From an uncultured Pelagimonas sp. (GTDB lineage: Bacteria; Pseudomonadota; Alphaproteobacteria; Rhodobacterales; Rhodobacteraceae), in assembly GCA_947497905.1 (NCBI GenBank), contig CANMIH010000012.1, forward strand, positions 62,001 to 126,000: a DNA stretch of 64,000 bases. Direction: 5' to 3'. A program made the position numbers and the translations under genes. Under the pieces are notes generated by a model. It searched no databases, was not told where the DNA came from, and saw nothing but the letters and a program-made list of their open reading frames with translations. Below, one piece after another: positions 34,299 through 43,497 of the stretch (position 1 is its first letter; each line of letters begins with the position of its first letter).

Positions 34299-36278
34299 AT
34301 GACTGGACAGCGAATTTCAAAATTCGGACGATCTCTGACAATTCTTGGCTTGATCAGCGTATTTGCGGCACTCACAACTCAGATTTGGAGCAAAAACGAA
34401 GTTTCAAAACTCGAAGCTGCATTTGAACGTCAATATCGATCGTACATTCTGGCGGACGAACTTCGCCAATCTAGTGACGATTTGACACGCCTCGCGCGAA
34501 CCTATGTTGTGACGGGGGATGCCAAATTCGAACAGCAATATTTTGATATCCTTGCCATTCGGAATGGAACAAAGGAGCGCCCTCTTCACTACAACCGCAT
34601 CTACTGGGATTTTTTGGCCGCCGATCGCCCGGCAACCGAAGGCAGCGGCATCACCCGATCTCTTGAAGACCTAATGCGGGATGAGGGGTTTTCAGATGAA
34701 GAATTTGAGCTCCTCTCTCAGGCCAAGGCAAATTCTGATGGCCTTGTCAGCCTTGAAGTCCAGGCAATGAACGCCGTTAAAGGCCTCTATCAAGACAGCT
34801 CTGGAGCCTATGTCATCAGCGGTGAACCCGATATGGATCTCGCACGAGACCTCCTCCATTCCCCTGAATATCACGCCTTCAAAGCCGACATCATGGCACC
34901 AATCCATGATTTTCTTGGTGCGCCTGAAAAGCGTCTCGGGGACAAAATTTCGGCCTTGCAGACGCGTTTTCATCAGGTTGAGCAGGCCTCGACCCTTGCC
35001 GCAATGGCAATGATGATCGTTATGATCGGAATCGCCTGGGTTCTGTTGCTTGGCATGCTGCGCCCGTTATCCAAACTCACGCAGACCCTTCAACGTTTTG
35101 AAGCTGGCGAACCCGTAGACCGGGTCCAAGGCACACGACGCAATGACGAATTTGGTCAACTGGCGCGCGGCGTCGAAATTGCCATCACAAGTGCGAACCG
35201 TAATCGCCAACTGGGTCGTGAACTTCAAACCGTGGCCGAAGCCGCGCAACGCGGCGATTTTTCGGGGCGTGTTCTAACCAACGACGGCGATGCGACCTGC
35301 ATCGCCAATGCTGCTAACGGACTGATGGTTCAGCTTGATGCAGCCTTCAGTGAAATTTCGGAAATGCTCGAAAATGTCGCAAAAGGTGATCTTTCGCAAA
35401 GCGTTGAAACCGGGCTTGAAGGCCGCTTTGCAGAAGTTATGCAACATGCTGAAACCGCCCGAGCGGGACTTGAACACATTGTAACTCAGGCCCGCCGTGG
35501 TGCGGATGATCTTGATTGCCGCGCAGCAAAGCTCGCTGACATGATGAAAGGCGTACAACGTGATGCCGGTGTCAATGCGACGACGATCGAACAAACCGCC
35601 TCGTCTATGGCCGCCTTGTCCACATCCTTGAATAGCACCGCCGCTAGCGCCCTCGAAGCCGAAGGCATTACTGAAGAAGCGCGCACCGCAGCAGAAGCCA
35701 GCAGTGGCGTTGTAGAATCCACCATTGCGGCCATGGCCGGTATCCAGAAATCGTCCGAGGATATTGTCCAAATCGTTTCCGTGATTGACGATATCGCCTT
35801 TCAAACCAATCTGCTTGCATTGAACGCAGGCGTCGAGGCGGCCCGGGCAGGCGAAGCCGGTAAAGGCTTCGCGGTCGTCGCCTCCGAAGTCCACGGTCTT
35901 GCACAACACTCTGCACAGGCGTCCACGCAAATTCGAAAGCTCATTGAGGGCAGCTCGCATCAGATTGAAGACGGGGTGGCTTTGGTCGGGCGCGCGGGAA
36001 CGGCACTGCGCGGCATCGCCAACCAAGTCAAAAGCATCTCTGACCGCATCAGCGAGATCGCCAACGGAGCCCGAGACCAGGCTTCGGGAGTTCAGGAGGT
36101 CAACGCAGGCGTAGCGCAGCTTGATGGGGTCACCCGCAATAATGTCGCTATGGTGCAAGAGGCCTCGACCGTCGCCGCATCCCTGAAATCCGAAGCGGCC
36201 TCTCTGGAAACTCTTGTCGCTCAGTTTAAACTCCGAAACGACGCCGCAACTGAGAACCATTCAATTGCCGCTGAATGA
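34299..36278 (+). CDS. Methyl-accepting chemotaxis protein
   Basis: Chemoreceptor of 659 residues. TM1 lies at about 13-31 and TM2 at about 232-253, enclosing a periplasmic helical sensor of about 200 residues. A HAMP domain ([20 protein letters not shown]) and a second HAMP-like segment follow, then the signalling hairpin [20 protein letters not shown] with [20 protein letters not shown]. That tip carries VHGLAQHS where most receptors have VRALAQRS. No CheR-binding pentapeptide ends the protein. The ATG at 34299 is chosen because GGAG (34286-34289) is 9 nt upstream. Signal unknown; it is divergent from the giant-RTX block. Confidence 0.88.
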   Translation: MTGQRISKFGRSLTILGLISVFAALTTQIWSKNEVSKLEAAFERQYRSYILADELRQSSDDLTRLARTYVVTGDAKFEQQYFDILAIRNGTKERPLHYNRIYWDFLAADRPATEGSGITRSLEDLMRDEGFSDEEFELLSQAKANSDGLVSLEVQAMNAVKGLYQDSSGAYVISGEPDMDLARDLLHSPEYHAFKADIMAPIHDFLGAPEKRLGDKISALQTRFHQVEQASTLAAMAMMIVMIGIAWVLLLGMLRPLSKLTQTLQRFEAGEPVDRVQGTRRNDEFGQLARGVEIAITSANRNRQLGRELQTVAEAAQRGDFSGRVLTNDGDATCIANAANGLMVQLDAAFSEISEMLENVAKGDLSQSVETGLEGRFAEVMQHAETARAGLEHIVTQARRGADDLDCRAAKLADMMKGVQRDAGVNATTIEQTASSMAALSTSLNSTAASALEAEGITEEARTAAEASSGVVESTIAAMAGIQKSSEDIVQIVSVIDDIAFQTNLLALNAGVEAARAGEAGKGFAVVASEVHGLAQHSAQASTQIRKLIEGSSHQIEDGVALVGRAGTALRGIANQVKSISDRISEIANGARDQASGVQEVNAGVAQLDGVTRNNVAMVQEASTVAASLKSEAASLETLVAQFKLRNDAATENHSIAAE

Positions 36279-36364
36279 CGGCGTAGACAGGAAAATCCGG
36301 CCCAAAATACAAGCCTAGCGGTACCCAGCTCCTGTCGAGGGCTCAGCGTGCCTACAAACATGCG

Positions 36365-36386
36365 CACCGGGGGAACGCCCCCGGTG
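36365..36386. terminator. Hairpin downstream of chemoreceptor gene
   Basis: CACCGGGGG (36365-36373) / CCCCCGGTG (36378-36386), a perfect GC-rich 9-bp stem with a 4-nt loop, 87 bp past the chemoreceptor stop. No T-run follows on either strand, so a Rho-independent role is uncertain. The rest of the 248-bp gap to the MYG1-like gene shows nothing else I can name. Confidence 0.4.
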
Positions 36387-36526
36387 GCAACAGAACAGAT
36401 AGACTAAGCACGGCCCCAAAAATTAACAAATTCAAGCAGTCTGATCTTGCTGTAAAGATCACGCGCCCCTACAAATGCGACGAGGCCAAACCGGTCAAAT
36501 TTTCATGCCAGCAGCCGGAGCGGCCA

Positions 36527-37444
36527 ATGACCATCACCCATCTCGTCACTCACTCGGGCGGCTTTCATGCTGATGAGTTGCTGTCATCCGTAATTCTGAC
36601 CCGGCTTTTTCCGGACGCCAAATTGCTTCGCAGTCGCGATGCTGCTGCAATCACTCCGAGTGCAAACAAAATCATCTATGATGTTGGGCGCGATTACGAT
36701 GCGTCTCAGCAAATTTTCGACCACCACCAGCGCCCCAACCCGCTGCGCGACGATGGTCAACCCTATAGCTCATTTGGTTTGATCTGGAAGCACTTCGGCC
36801 ATGACTATCTTCGTGCCATGTCTGTCCCAGATGCTGATGTAGATGACATTCATGCCAGTTTTGACAAGGGATTTGTGCTCCCGATTGATCTGCTCGACAA
36901 CGGCGCAATGAATCCTTCGGTTGCCGGTCCTTTGGCTGGGTTGACGCTGTCATCTTTGCTTGAAACGCTCAAACCCGTGTTTGATGACCGCAGCCCTCAG
37001 GCCGACGACGAAGCGTTCCAGGCAGCACTTTTGGTCGCCCGGGCTTTTGTCGAGGCGTCCATCAAAGGCAAAGCGGCAAAACGTCGAGCAGAAGCCATGG
37101 TGACCGAAGCTATCAACAGCGCAGGCGCCTCGCCCATTCTTGAACTCCCCATGGGCATGCCGTTTCGATCCGCCGTGGAAAAAGCAGGCGCAGATCACCT
37201 GCTTTTTGTCATTCATCCACGTGACGATGACTGGGCTTTGACCACGATCCGCAAAGGCGGAGACACCTTTGAGAGCCGCGCAGACCTACCCGCAGCCTGG
37301 GCGGGATTGACCGACACCGCTCTCGAAAACGTCACGGGCGTCAAAGGCGCTAAGTTTTGTCACAATGGGCTTTTTATTGCCGTGGCTGACACGCGCGATG
37401 CGGCTCTCAAAATGGCCCAGCTCGCAACGTCTGAAGCAGCTTAA
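36527..37444 (+). CDS. MYG1-family protein (UPF0160), predicted DHH-type hydrolase
   Basis: Soluble protein of 305 residues. The N-terminus THSGGFHADELLSSVILTRL gives the conserved GxFHxDE metal-site motif, IYDVGRDYD the second acidic motif, and IFDHHQRPNPLRDDGQPYSS the DHH-like motif of the MYG1 family, which is related to DHH phosphoesterases; eukaryotic MYG1 is reported to be a 3'-5' exonuclease. The C-terminal half includes HPRDDDWALTTIRKGGDTFE. GGAG precedes the ATG at 36527. It stands alone between the chemoreceptor and the SMR-type gene, which is on the opposite strand. The bacterial substrate is unknown. Confidence 0.85.
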   Translation: MTITHLVTHSGGFHADELLSSVILTRLFPDAKLLRSRDAAAITPSANKIIYDVGRDYDASQQIFDHHQRPNPLRDDGQPYSSFGLIWKHFGHDYLRAMSVPDADVDDIHASFDKGFVLPIDLLDNGAMNPSVAGPLAGLTLSSLLETLKPVFDDRSPQADDEAFQAALLVARAFVEASIKGKAAKRRAEAMVTEAINSAGASPILELPMGMPFRSAVEKAGADHLLFVIHPRDDDWALTTIRKGGDTFESRADLPAAWAGLTDTALENVTGVKGAKFCHNGLFIAVADTRDAALKMAQLATSEAA

Positions 37445-37716
37445 CACCGCCACCTCGTAGAGATATCCAATGAGGTATGCGAGGCCACGATCATGCCAAT
37501 ACCGAAACATTGTTGATTTGGAGCTAAAGTACAAGGGTGCCTTACTTTCGCAGGAACCGGCGCTTGCACTGAGAGCGCCGGCTCCGCAATTCTAGGGTTT
37601 GGGTGTAAACACCAAGCGACCTTTTCCGCCTTTTCGACAGCCTTTGTATCAAAAACCAAAGGGTTCGTTAGAGTTCGGTTTTCGCGGGGCCACGCATCTC
37701 GAACAGCCCAAAAATC
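37445..37716. other. Intergenic region between convergent MYG1-like and SMR-type genes
   Basis: No coding sequence is supported in these 272 bp. The only structure seen is CCGGCGCT (37557-37564) / AGCGCCGG (37574-37581), an 8-bp stem without a T-run, which could serve both convergent genes as a weak terminator. Confidence 0.4.
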
Positions 37717-38082
37717 CTAGGCACGTGACAGAACCAGAATGCCGGCAATGATCAGGCATAATCCGGCAAGTTTCACCAAATTAAACGGCTCACCCAAACC
37801 CAATACCCCAATGGCAACAACAACAATAAAGCTTAGGGCGACAAAGGGGTACGCCAATGAGAGGTCCATGTGTTTTAGCGCGAGAAGCCAGAACACTGTT
37901 CCAATCGCATAAAGCGCAAGGCCCACCAGAACCATGGGGGACAACAGCATAGACATGACCGTACCGAGAGCTGTCTGCGCGTCACCGCCTCCTGCTCGAT
38001 CAACCCCGATCTTGAACGACACCTGTCCAAAGGCGGAGAGCGTCACGCTCACCACGATGAGAATGAAACCTTGGAGTGTCAT
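37717..38082 (-). CDS. Small four-TM transporter of the SMR/EamA type
   Basis: Membrane protein of 121 residues with four hydrophobic helices. TLSAFGQVSFKIGVDRAGGG at the start and LKHMDLSLAYPFVALSFIVV after the second helix are the pattern of the SMR superfamily, closest in layout to ArnE/ArnF-type lipid-linked sugar flippase subunits. The ATG at 38082 overlaps the HAD-UbiA stop as ATGA, so the two are translationally coupled. With the prenyltransferase fusion and the GT-C enzyme nearby, transbilayer movement of a polyprenyl-linked sugar is a reasonable inference. Multidrug efflux cannot be excluded. Confidence 0.75.
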   Translation of the reverse strand: MTLQGFILIVVSVTLSAFGQVSFKIGVDRAGGGDAQTALGTVMSMLLSPMVLVGLALYAIGTVFWLLALKHMDLSLAYPFVALSFIVVVAIGVLGLGEPFNLVKLAGLCLIIAGILVLSRA

Positions 38083-39533
38083 TGAAACACACTTTCTACA
38101 GGAACCGATTTCGCCAACAGGGCAAGGCCAATACACAACACCATGGTGACCTGGCTCACCCGATCTTTGAGCGCAAAGACCACGGGATCATCCTGCATCT
38201 TATCCCGCAAAGCCCAGAGCCAGGCGCGGTTGACCCAAAACAGCATGAGCGGAACAATGAGCCAAAGTGTCATGGGTGAGACATAGACACCCGTCGCCGC
38301 CTCACTGTTGATGAACAAAGTCAGCGTCAAGATCGCCACAAGACCGCTGCCAATACCTGTCGATAAGATCGCGGGAAGGTCAGTTGTCCAATAGCCCCGC
38401 GATTGCTGTCCACCACGGGCCTGAAGGCGCGAGAGCTCGATGTGCCGTTTCATCAATGCAAGGCTATAGAATAGAAACAGAGAAAAGGTCAAAAGCCAGG
38501 TGCTGACCATTATTCCGATCGCCGCGCCACCCGCAAAAACCCGCAGAGTGTAGAGCCCGGTGAGCACAACAACATCGATTGTAGCGTGATGTTTCAACAC
38601 CGTGGAGTAGAGTGTAGTTGTAACTATATAAAGCAGGAAAACAAAGACCATTCCCTGCCCCAGCACCAAACCAGCGGCCCCGAGCCCAATTGCCATCAAC
38701 AGCCCAGAAACCGCCACCCCCTGCACCGGCAATAGCGTACCTGCTGCAAAAGGGCGCTTACATTTTGTCGGGTGACCACGATCGGCCTCAATATCGAGCA
38801 GGTCATTCAAGATATATATCGATGAGCTGATCAGACCAAACAAAGCACAGGCCAAGAGCGCCTGCATCACCATCACCAAATCACCGTAGGAATGAGAGGC
38901 CAACAAAGGCAGCAAGACCAAAAGATTTTTGGCCCATTGATGCGGACGCATGGCCCGAAACACGGGGCTTGGTTTGGACACCTCAGTTTCTACATCCAAA
39001 GATAAAGGTTTCTCTGTGCCCAATGCCGCGCGCGTACGCGATGAAACTCCGACCAATCCAACACGAGATGCTTCTGCCCAAATTGGCAAATCGGCTTCAG
39101 CGTCTCCGAGGTATTCAAATCCGTCCGGGGCTATCTCTTGTATCTTTTCAAGCTTGGCCTTGCCTTTTAGGTTATGCCCCTCATCCGAGGCAAAGACGGC
39201 GTCAAACATTTCCAGATGATTGGCAATTTTCTCAGCCACGGGCGCAGCGGCGGCAGTGGCCAAATAGATTTTGCGCCCGTTTGCAGCTTCGGCACGCAAA
39301 TACGCCAAGACCTGTGGATTGTACGGCAAGGCTGCGGCATCAAATTCGGCATCTTGAGCAAGATGATGTTTGAGCGCCGCTCGACCTTTGAACATCGCAC
39401 CCAAGGTCGGAAGAAACCGGCTTGGTGTTCCTAGATTTTTGACCAAAAGCTCTTGCGCCAGATCCGTGCGCACAAGCGTCTGATCTAGGTCGACAAATAT
39501 CGGCAGATCATCTTTTGGCGTAAACCTATCCAT
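38079..39533 (-). CDS. HAD phosphatase - UbiA prenyltransferase fusion
   Basis: Bifunctional protein of 484 residues. Residues about 10-175 form a HAD-type hydrolase with the nucleophile motif DLDQTLV (15-21) and the acidic motif YLGDAEADLPIW. Residues about 190-484 are a membrane UbiA-type prenyltransferase with several TM segments and the Mg-pyrophosphate motif NDLLDIEAD (243-251, Asp at 244, 247 and 251). This arrangement resembles decaprenyl-phosphate phosphoribosyltransferase-like UbiA proteins plus the phosphatase of the next step. The ATG at 39533 is preferred over a TTG two codons earlier; GGGAG lies upstream. The product may be a polyprenyl-phosphate sugar donor for the nearby GT-C enzyme. 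Confidence 0.8.
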   Translation of the reverse strand: MDRFTPKDDLPIFVDLDQTLVRTDLAQELLVKNLGTPSRFLPTLGAMFKGRAALKHHLAQDAEFDAAALPYNPQVLAYLRAEAANGRKIYLATAAAAPVAEKIANHLEMFDAVFASDEGHNLKGKAKLEKIQEIAPDGFEYLGDAEADLPIWAEASRVGLVGVSSRTRAALGTEKPLSLDVETEVSKPSPVFRAMRPHQWAKNLLVLLPLLASHSYGDLVMVMQALLACALFGLISSSIYILNDLLDIEADRGHPTKCKRPFAAGTLLPVQGVAVSGLLMAIGLGAAGLVLGQGMVFVFLLYIVTTTLYSTVLKHHATIDVVVLTGLYTLRVFAGGAAIGIMVSTWLLTFSLFLFYSLALMKRHIELSRLQARGGQQSRGYWTTDLPAILSTGIGSGLVAILTLTLFINSEAATGVYVSPMTLWLIVPLMLFWVNRAWLWALRDKMQDDPVVFALKDRVSQVTMVLCIGLALLAKSVPVESVFQ

Positions 39534-39652
39534 ACTCAAATCTGCTCCCTGGCGCTACGCTTTGCCTATATCGCTTTTCTCGCAGGAATTGTGCGAAACT
39601 TTGGCAGAAACGTGCTAATACCGCAGCAACCGTGCCCACGCGGAGCAAAAAC

Positions 39653-41341
39653 ATGCAGGCAAAACAGTATATTCCCCTGGTTCTTCTCTTCATTCTGGCA
39701 TTTGCCGTTCGGGTTGTAGGGGTCGACTATGGCTATTTTCTAGGCGATGAGAGGATCAATGATGCGGCCCGCGCCCTCGGTGGGGACCTTGTTCCGCGAC
39801 AGCACTTTTATCCCCCACTTTTCAACTACCTAAACGCGATCGCCTTTGGAGGGCTCTTTGTTGTTGGCAAGGTGTTCGGAATCTGGGCAGACGGAGGCGC
39901 CTTCCGCGCGCAGTATTTCACGGATCCAACCGTTTTCTATGTGAGCGCCCGTGTGGTGACAGCCGCCTGTGGCGCGGCCCTGGCGCCACTAGGATTTCTG
40001 ATCGCACGAGACCTGAAATTTGATCGAAAGGCCGCGATTTGGGTCGCGCTTCTTGTCTCTCTCAGCCCGATAGCGATCTATTTTTCCTACATCGCCAAAA
40101 GCGACATCCCCCTTGCCAGCGCGGTGATGTGGGTGGTCTTGATATTTTTGGCCCAATCCCAATCTCCTGGCTCCAACCGCTTGGCTGTTTTTCTTGGTGT
40201 GGCCATTGCTTTGACCTTGAGCTTCAAGCAATCCGTGGTGTTCTTTCTAACCCCTTTGTTTGTCGCCCAGATCGTTCTTCTTGTTCCCGTGCTTGGACTG
40301 GGTCGCTACCTCAAGCAGCTCACAGTTTCTATTCTTACTTTGGGTCTTCTCTGGCCAATTCTGAATGTCGGAATTGTCCTTGATTTCCAGAACTTCCTGG
40401 AATTTCAGAAAGTTCAGGCTGTGATTTCTGTTCAAGGCAATACCGAATGGTGGTCGGGGCTACCGGTTTTGATCCTGCGGGCCTTGGACCCTCAAGCGGG
40501 ACTGGGCTGGATCCTCGCCCCGCTGTTTCTGCTTGTACCTGTCTGGCTGGCGCGGACATCAAGCGATCTTCCGAACCGGCGGGCACTTAAGGCACTGTGG
40601 TGGGCAACCTTGTCCGGCATGGTCTTGTTCGCACTCACCACACGAGATCGCCAGCCTGAACATTTTTGGATTTACTTCTTTGTGGTCGCTGCGCTACTTG
40701 CCAGCCTCATGGTCGTCGATGTGATGAAACGCCAAAGGTTCACCGGTCTTGGTCTCGCTGGAACTGCCTTGGTGCTGTCTGGCGTATCGATTGTTCAGCT
40801 TTGGCAGCAAACACTGGCACCGCCTGTGCGCGTTGAGGTGAGCCAAATTCTGAAAAGAGATTATCCCGAGCGGAATGTGATGAGCATGATCGCACTTGAT
40901 ATCCCTCAGACACAGGCTGCTCAGGCCTTTGAATTTCAGCGTGCCGACCGACTGGCCGCGAAATATGAAATCTCATTACCACCGCGCGCTGCGGAACGGT
41001 ATCTGACCGCCGATGTCAGCGGGTCACAATTCATTATCGACTTCCCTACAACGCTGTTTGGCCTCGAAGATGCCAGCGAAGAAGATCTAAAGGGGAAGGT
41101 CAAACCCTATGCCTGGCCCCTTCAACCCGAGGAATGGCAGCTTTCGTATTGGGTAGCGCAAGACATCGATGTTCTGGTGGTGTCTGATCTGGTTCACCAA
41201 AGAACGCGTGCGCGGTCAGCCCTGTTGCGCAATTTCTATTCGGAAGTCGCTGAGACATGCCATCTGCATGCGTCGCTTGAGCCGGTGAAACCCCTGTTTC
41301 TAGAGCGCGAGATATCAATCTTTGATTGCGCTAGCGACTAG
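39653..41341 (+). CDS. GT-C type glycosyltransferase (GT39/ArnT-like)
   Basis: Integral membrane protein of 562 residues with about ten hydrophobic segments in the first 400 and a periplasmic C-terminal domain. The first external loop carries LGDERINDAARA with acidic residues at 32-33, the position of the catalytic acidic motif in GT-C enzymes that use polyprenyl-phosphate sugars, and FYPPLFNYLNAIAF matches the following conserved region. The ATG at 39653 has GGAG 7 nt upstream; an earlier GTG at 39632 has none. It is divergent from the HAD-UbiA/SMR operon over a 119-bp promoter gap. Acceptor (lipid A, polysaccharide, protein) unknown. Confidence 0.78.
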   Translation: MQAKQYIPLVLLFILAFAVRVVGVDYGYFLGDERINDAARALGGDLVPRQHFYPPLFNYLNAIAFGGLFVVGKVFGIWADGGAFRAQYFTDPTVFYVSARVVTAACGAALAPLGFLIARDLKFDRKAAIWVALLVSLSPIAIYFSYIAKSDIPLASAVMWVVLIFLAQSQSPGSNRLAVFLGVAIALTLSFKQSVVFFLTPLFVAQIVLLVPVLGLGRYLKQLTVSILTLGLLWPILNVGIVLDFQNFLEFQKVQAVISVQGNTEWWSGLPVLILRALDPQAGLGWILAPLFLLVPVWLARTSSDLPNRRALKALWWATLSGMVLFALTTRDRQPEHFWIYFFVVAALLASLMVVDVMKRQRFTGLGLAGTALVLSGVSIVQLWQQTLAPPVRVEVSQILKRDYPERNVMSMIALDIPQTQAAQAFEFQRADRLAAKYEISLPPRAAERYLTADVSGSQFIIDFPTTLFGLEDASEEDLKGKVKPYAWPLQPEEWQLSYWVAQDIDVLVVSDLVHQRTRARSALLRNFYSEVAETCHLHASLEPVKPLFLEREISIFDCASD

Positions 41342-41425
41342 ACCACGAAATCTGGAACGTCATACCCTCGCATCAGGTCCACGCTGCCATCTTGACCTCA
41401 GAGCTGAGCGTGCCACTCTGCGCCC

Positions 41426-42169
41426 ATGTTTCCAATTCGTGACCATAATCCATCCGGCCGGGTGCCCTATGTCACCTATGCACTGATCGCGGCCAACATT
41501 CTGATTTTTATAGCGAACTGGCATCTACAAAATGACCCACGTGCGCAACTGAACTTCTACGCCAGCTATGCACTTGTTCCGTCCTTCATCAGTCAGGGTT
41601 TTGGTTTTGAGGGGTTCGTGACCTCGCTCTTTCTGCACGGCGGCGTGATGCATCTGGCCGGGAATATGTTGTTCCTGTTCATTTTCGGCGACAATATTGA
41701 AGATGAATTGGGTCACTTTCGCTTTGCGCTCTTCTATCTCTCTGCGGGTGTCGGAGCAGGGTTGGTCCATTATATGTCTGGACCTTTTTCCAATGTGCCC
41801 ACCGTCGGGGCATCGGGTGCGATTGCCGGTGTCATGGGTGGATATCTTTTGTTGTTTCCAAAGGCCCGCGTCGACATCCTTTTGTTTCTCATCATTTTCA
41901 TCCGCGTGTTCCCTGTCCCGGCCTGGCTTATGCTCATGCTTTGGTTTGGCATGCAGATTTTTGGCGGTATTGGCAGTGATCCTAATGGCGGCGGTGTGGC
42001 CTATTGGGCGCATGCAGGCGGGTTTCTCATTGGATTGGCTCTGATTTGTCCAGTGTGGCTCAGACGAGGCGGGCCAGAGTTTTGGCAGCGTTCGCACGGT
42101 CACCCCCCTCATCCAGAAACGCGCTACCCGCATTCAATTACTCAGATTCCAAGGATCCCTAGAAGATGA
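41426..42169 (+). CDS. Rhomboid family intramembrane serine protease
   Basis: Six-TM protein of 247 residues. The catalytic serine S130 lies in GASGAIAGVMGGY and the histidine H196 in YWAHAGGFLIG, forming the Ser-His dyad; HGGVMHLAGNMLFLFIFGDN supplies the HxxxN region with N80 for the oxyanion hole. It cleaves membrane-embedded substrates, unidentified here. The Shine-Dalgarno is weak. The GFA gene overlaps its stop codon as ATGA. Confidence 0.92.
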   Translation: MFPIRDHNPSGRVPYVTYALIAANILIFIANWHLQNDPRAQLNFYASYALVPSFISQGFGFEGFVTSLFLHGGVMHLAGNMLFLFIFGDNIEDELGHFRFALFYLSAGVGAGLVHYMSGPFSNVPTVGASGAIAGVMGGYLLLFPKARVDILLFLIIFIRVFPVPAWLMLMLWFGMQIFGGIGSDPNGGGVAYWAHAGGFLIGLALICPVWLRRGGPEFWQRSHGHPPHPETRYPHSITQIPRIPRR

Positions 42170-42537
42170 CAGACACCGTAAAAGCCACTTGCCACTGTGG
42201 GGCCGTCGAACTGCGCGTGACACTGAGCGATGGCTTCAACACCGCCCGTCGCTGTGATTGTTCTTTCTGTCGACGTCGCGGCGCACCAGCCGTGTCGGCC
42301 CCATTGGGAGGCATCGAAATCACCAAGGGTGAGGACAAGTTAACCCTGTACAGCTGGGGAACTCACACCGCAAAACATCATTTCTGTTCAGTCTGTGGCA
42401 TCTACATGTTCCACCGCCGCAGATCGAACCCGAACGAATATGGTGTGAACCTCTATGCAATAGATGGGGCGGAACCGAAGGACATCGAACCCATTTCATG
42501 GGCCGACGGGGTCAATCATCCAAGTGACCGTCGCTGA
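42166..42537 (+). CDS. GFA family (glutathione-dependent formaldehyde-activating type) zinc protein
   Basis: Cytosolic protein of 123 residues with the full cysteine set of the GFA fold: CHCGAVEL near the N-terminus, CDCSFCRRRGAPAVSAPLGG and CSVCGIYMFH. These bind zinc in the Gfa/centromere-V type fold. Few members have a proven formaldehyde role, so this is a family call only. Its start overlaps the rhomboid stop, and its 3' end overlaps the convergent LysR gene by 26 bp. Confidence 0.88.
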   Translation: MTDTVKATCHCGAVELRVTLSDGFNTARRCDCSFCRRRGAPAVSAPLGGIEITKGEDKLTLYSWGTHTAKHHFCSVCGIYMFHRRRSNPNEYGVNLYAIDGAEPKDIEPISWADGVNHPSDRR

Positions 42538-43414
42538 CCACCTGTGTCAAAGCCTGCACTGCTCGCGCTAGTGCAGGGTTGCTTTGTTGCTGCGGCATCA
42601 GCGCAAGCAATATTGCTTCCTCACATGAGGTATCGCGAATGGGACGTGAAATCAGCCGTTTCCCATCATAGGCCACTTGGCTTGGTGGTGTGGTATAGCT
42701 CAGCCCGATACCTTCTCCGTTGGCGGCGAGCGTCCGCATAACCTCTAATGCTCGGGTACGGTGCCGAACAATTGGAGAGAGACCAGCTGCATGGAACCGG
42801 TTTAGAAAATGTTGAGCTGACAACCCCTCATCAGATAGGATCAGGGGCTGTCCAGACAGGTCTGCCAATGCAACGTCACGTTTCGTCGCCAATGGATGTC
42901 CCTCAGCCAAAAAAGCCGAAGGCTGTACCCGCTTCCAGGGATGTTTGATAAAGCGGGCGTCCAATCCAATGTCATAGGTTATAGCCAGATCCAGAGCCCC
43001 GCCTTCGAGATCACGCGCAATCGCACTAAAATCGCCAATACGGTGATCTAGCCGGACACTTGGAAGCGATTCGGCCAAGGCGCGGAGCACCGGTCCAATC
43101 CAGCGAGGAGCAAGGTCGGTGAAAAATCCGATCACAAGCTGATCACTCTGCCCCGCTCCACCTTTGGTTAGATCCGCAGCTTCATCCAACAGCGCCTGTG
43201 CCCGAGCAACAAAGTTTTGACCATAAGTTGTGATCGCGAGGCTTTTTCCCTGGGTCCGCAAAAAGAGACATTGCCCGAGATGATCCTCAACCTTGTTCAG
43301 CGCCACGGTGAGCGAGGGTTGCGACACATTCAGCGCATCTGCCGCAGCTTTCATGCTGCCCGCACGGGCAATCGCCACGACGTATTCAAGTTGGCGGAGT
43401 GAAACATATAACAT
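42512..43414 (-). CDS. LysR family transcriptional regulator
   Basis: Regulator of 300 residues with the N-terminal winged HTH (LRQLEYVVAIARAGSMKAAA, then LNVSQPSLTVALNKVEDHLG) and a C-terminal LysR substrate-binding domain (SDQLVIGFFTDLAPRWIGPV). The bias to full length and the uninterrupted domains indicate an intact gene. It is divergent from the PhyH dioxygenase gene across 83 bp and very probably regulates it; ATTA-N8-TAAT at 43440-43455 is a LysR-box candidate. Effector unknown. Confidence 0.9.
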   Translation of the reverse strand: MLYVSLRQLEYVVAIARAGSMKAAADALNVSQPSLTVALNKVEDHLGQCLFLRTQGKSLAITTYGQNFVARAQALLDEAADLTKGGAGQSDQLVIGFFTDLAPRWIGPVLRALAESLPSVRLDHRIGDFSAIARDLEGGALDLAITYDIGLDARFIKHPWKRVQPSAFLAEGHPLATKRDVALADLSGQPLILSDEGLSAQHFLNRFHAAGLSPIVRHRTRALEVMRTLAANGEGIGLSYTTPPSQVAYDGKRLISRPIRDTSCEEAILLALMPQQQSNPALARAVQALTQVVSDGHLDD

Positions 43415-43439
43415 TAAGCTATATTACAACCACAAACTC

Positions 43440-43455
43440 ATTATTTGAAGCTAAT
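43440..43455. promoter_or_regulatory. Candidate LysR box between divergent lysR and phyH genes
   Basis: ATTATTTGAAGCTAAT contains the T-N11-A core within a short dyad ATTA/TAAT, centred in the 83-bp gap between the divergent LysR and PhyH genes. Weak by sequence, plausible by position. Confidence 0.3.
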
Positions 43456-43497
43456 TCATTTCTATGATGATCTGACCGGGCAAAGAAGGACGCGAAC

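Noticed and set aside
35274-36260. Minus-strand open frame inside the chemoreceptor gene
   Set aside because: Antisense shadow of a gene with clear HAMP and signalling domains.
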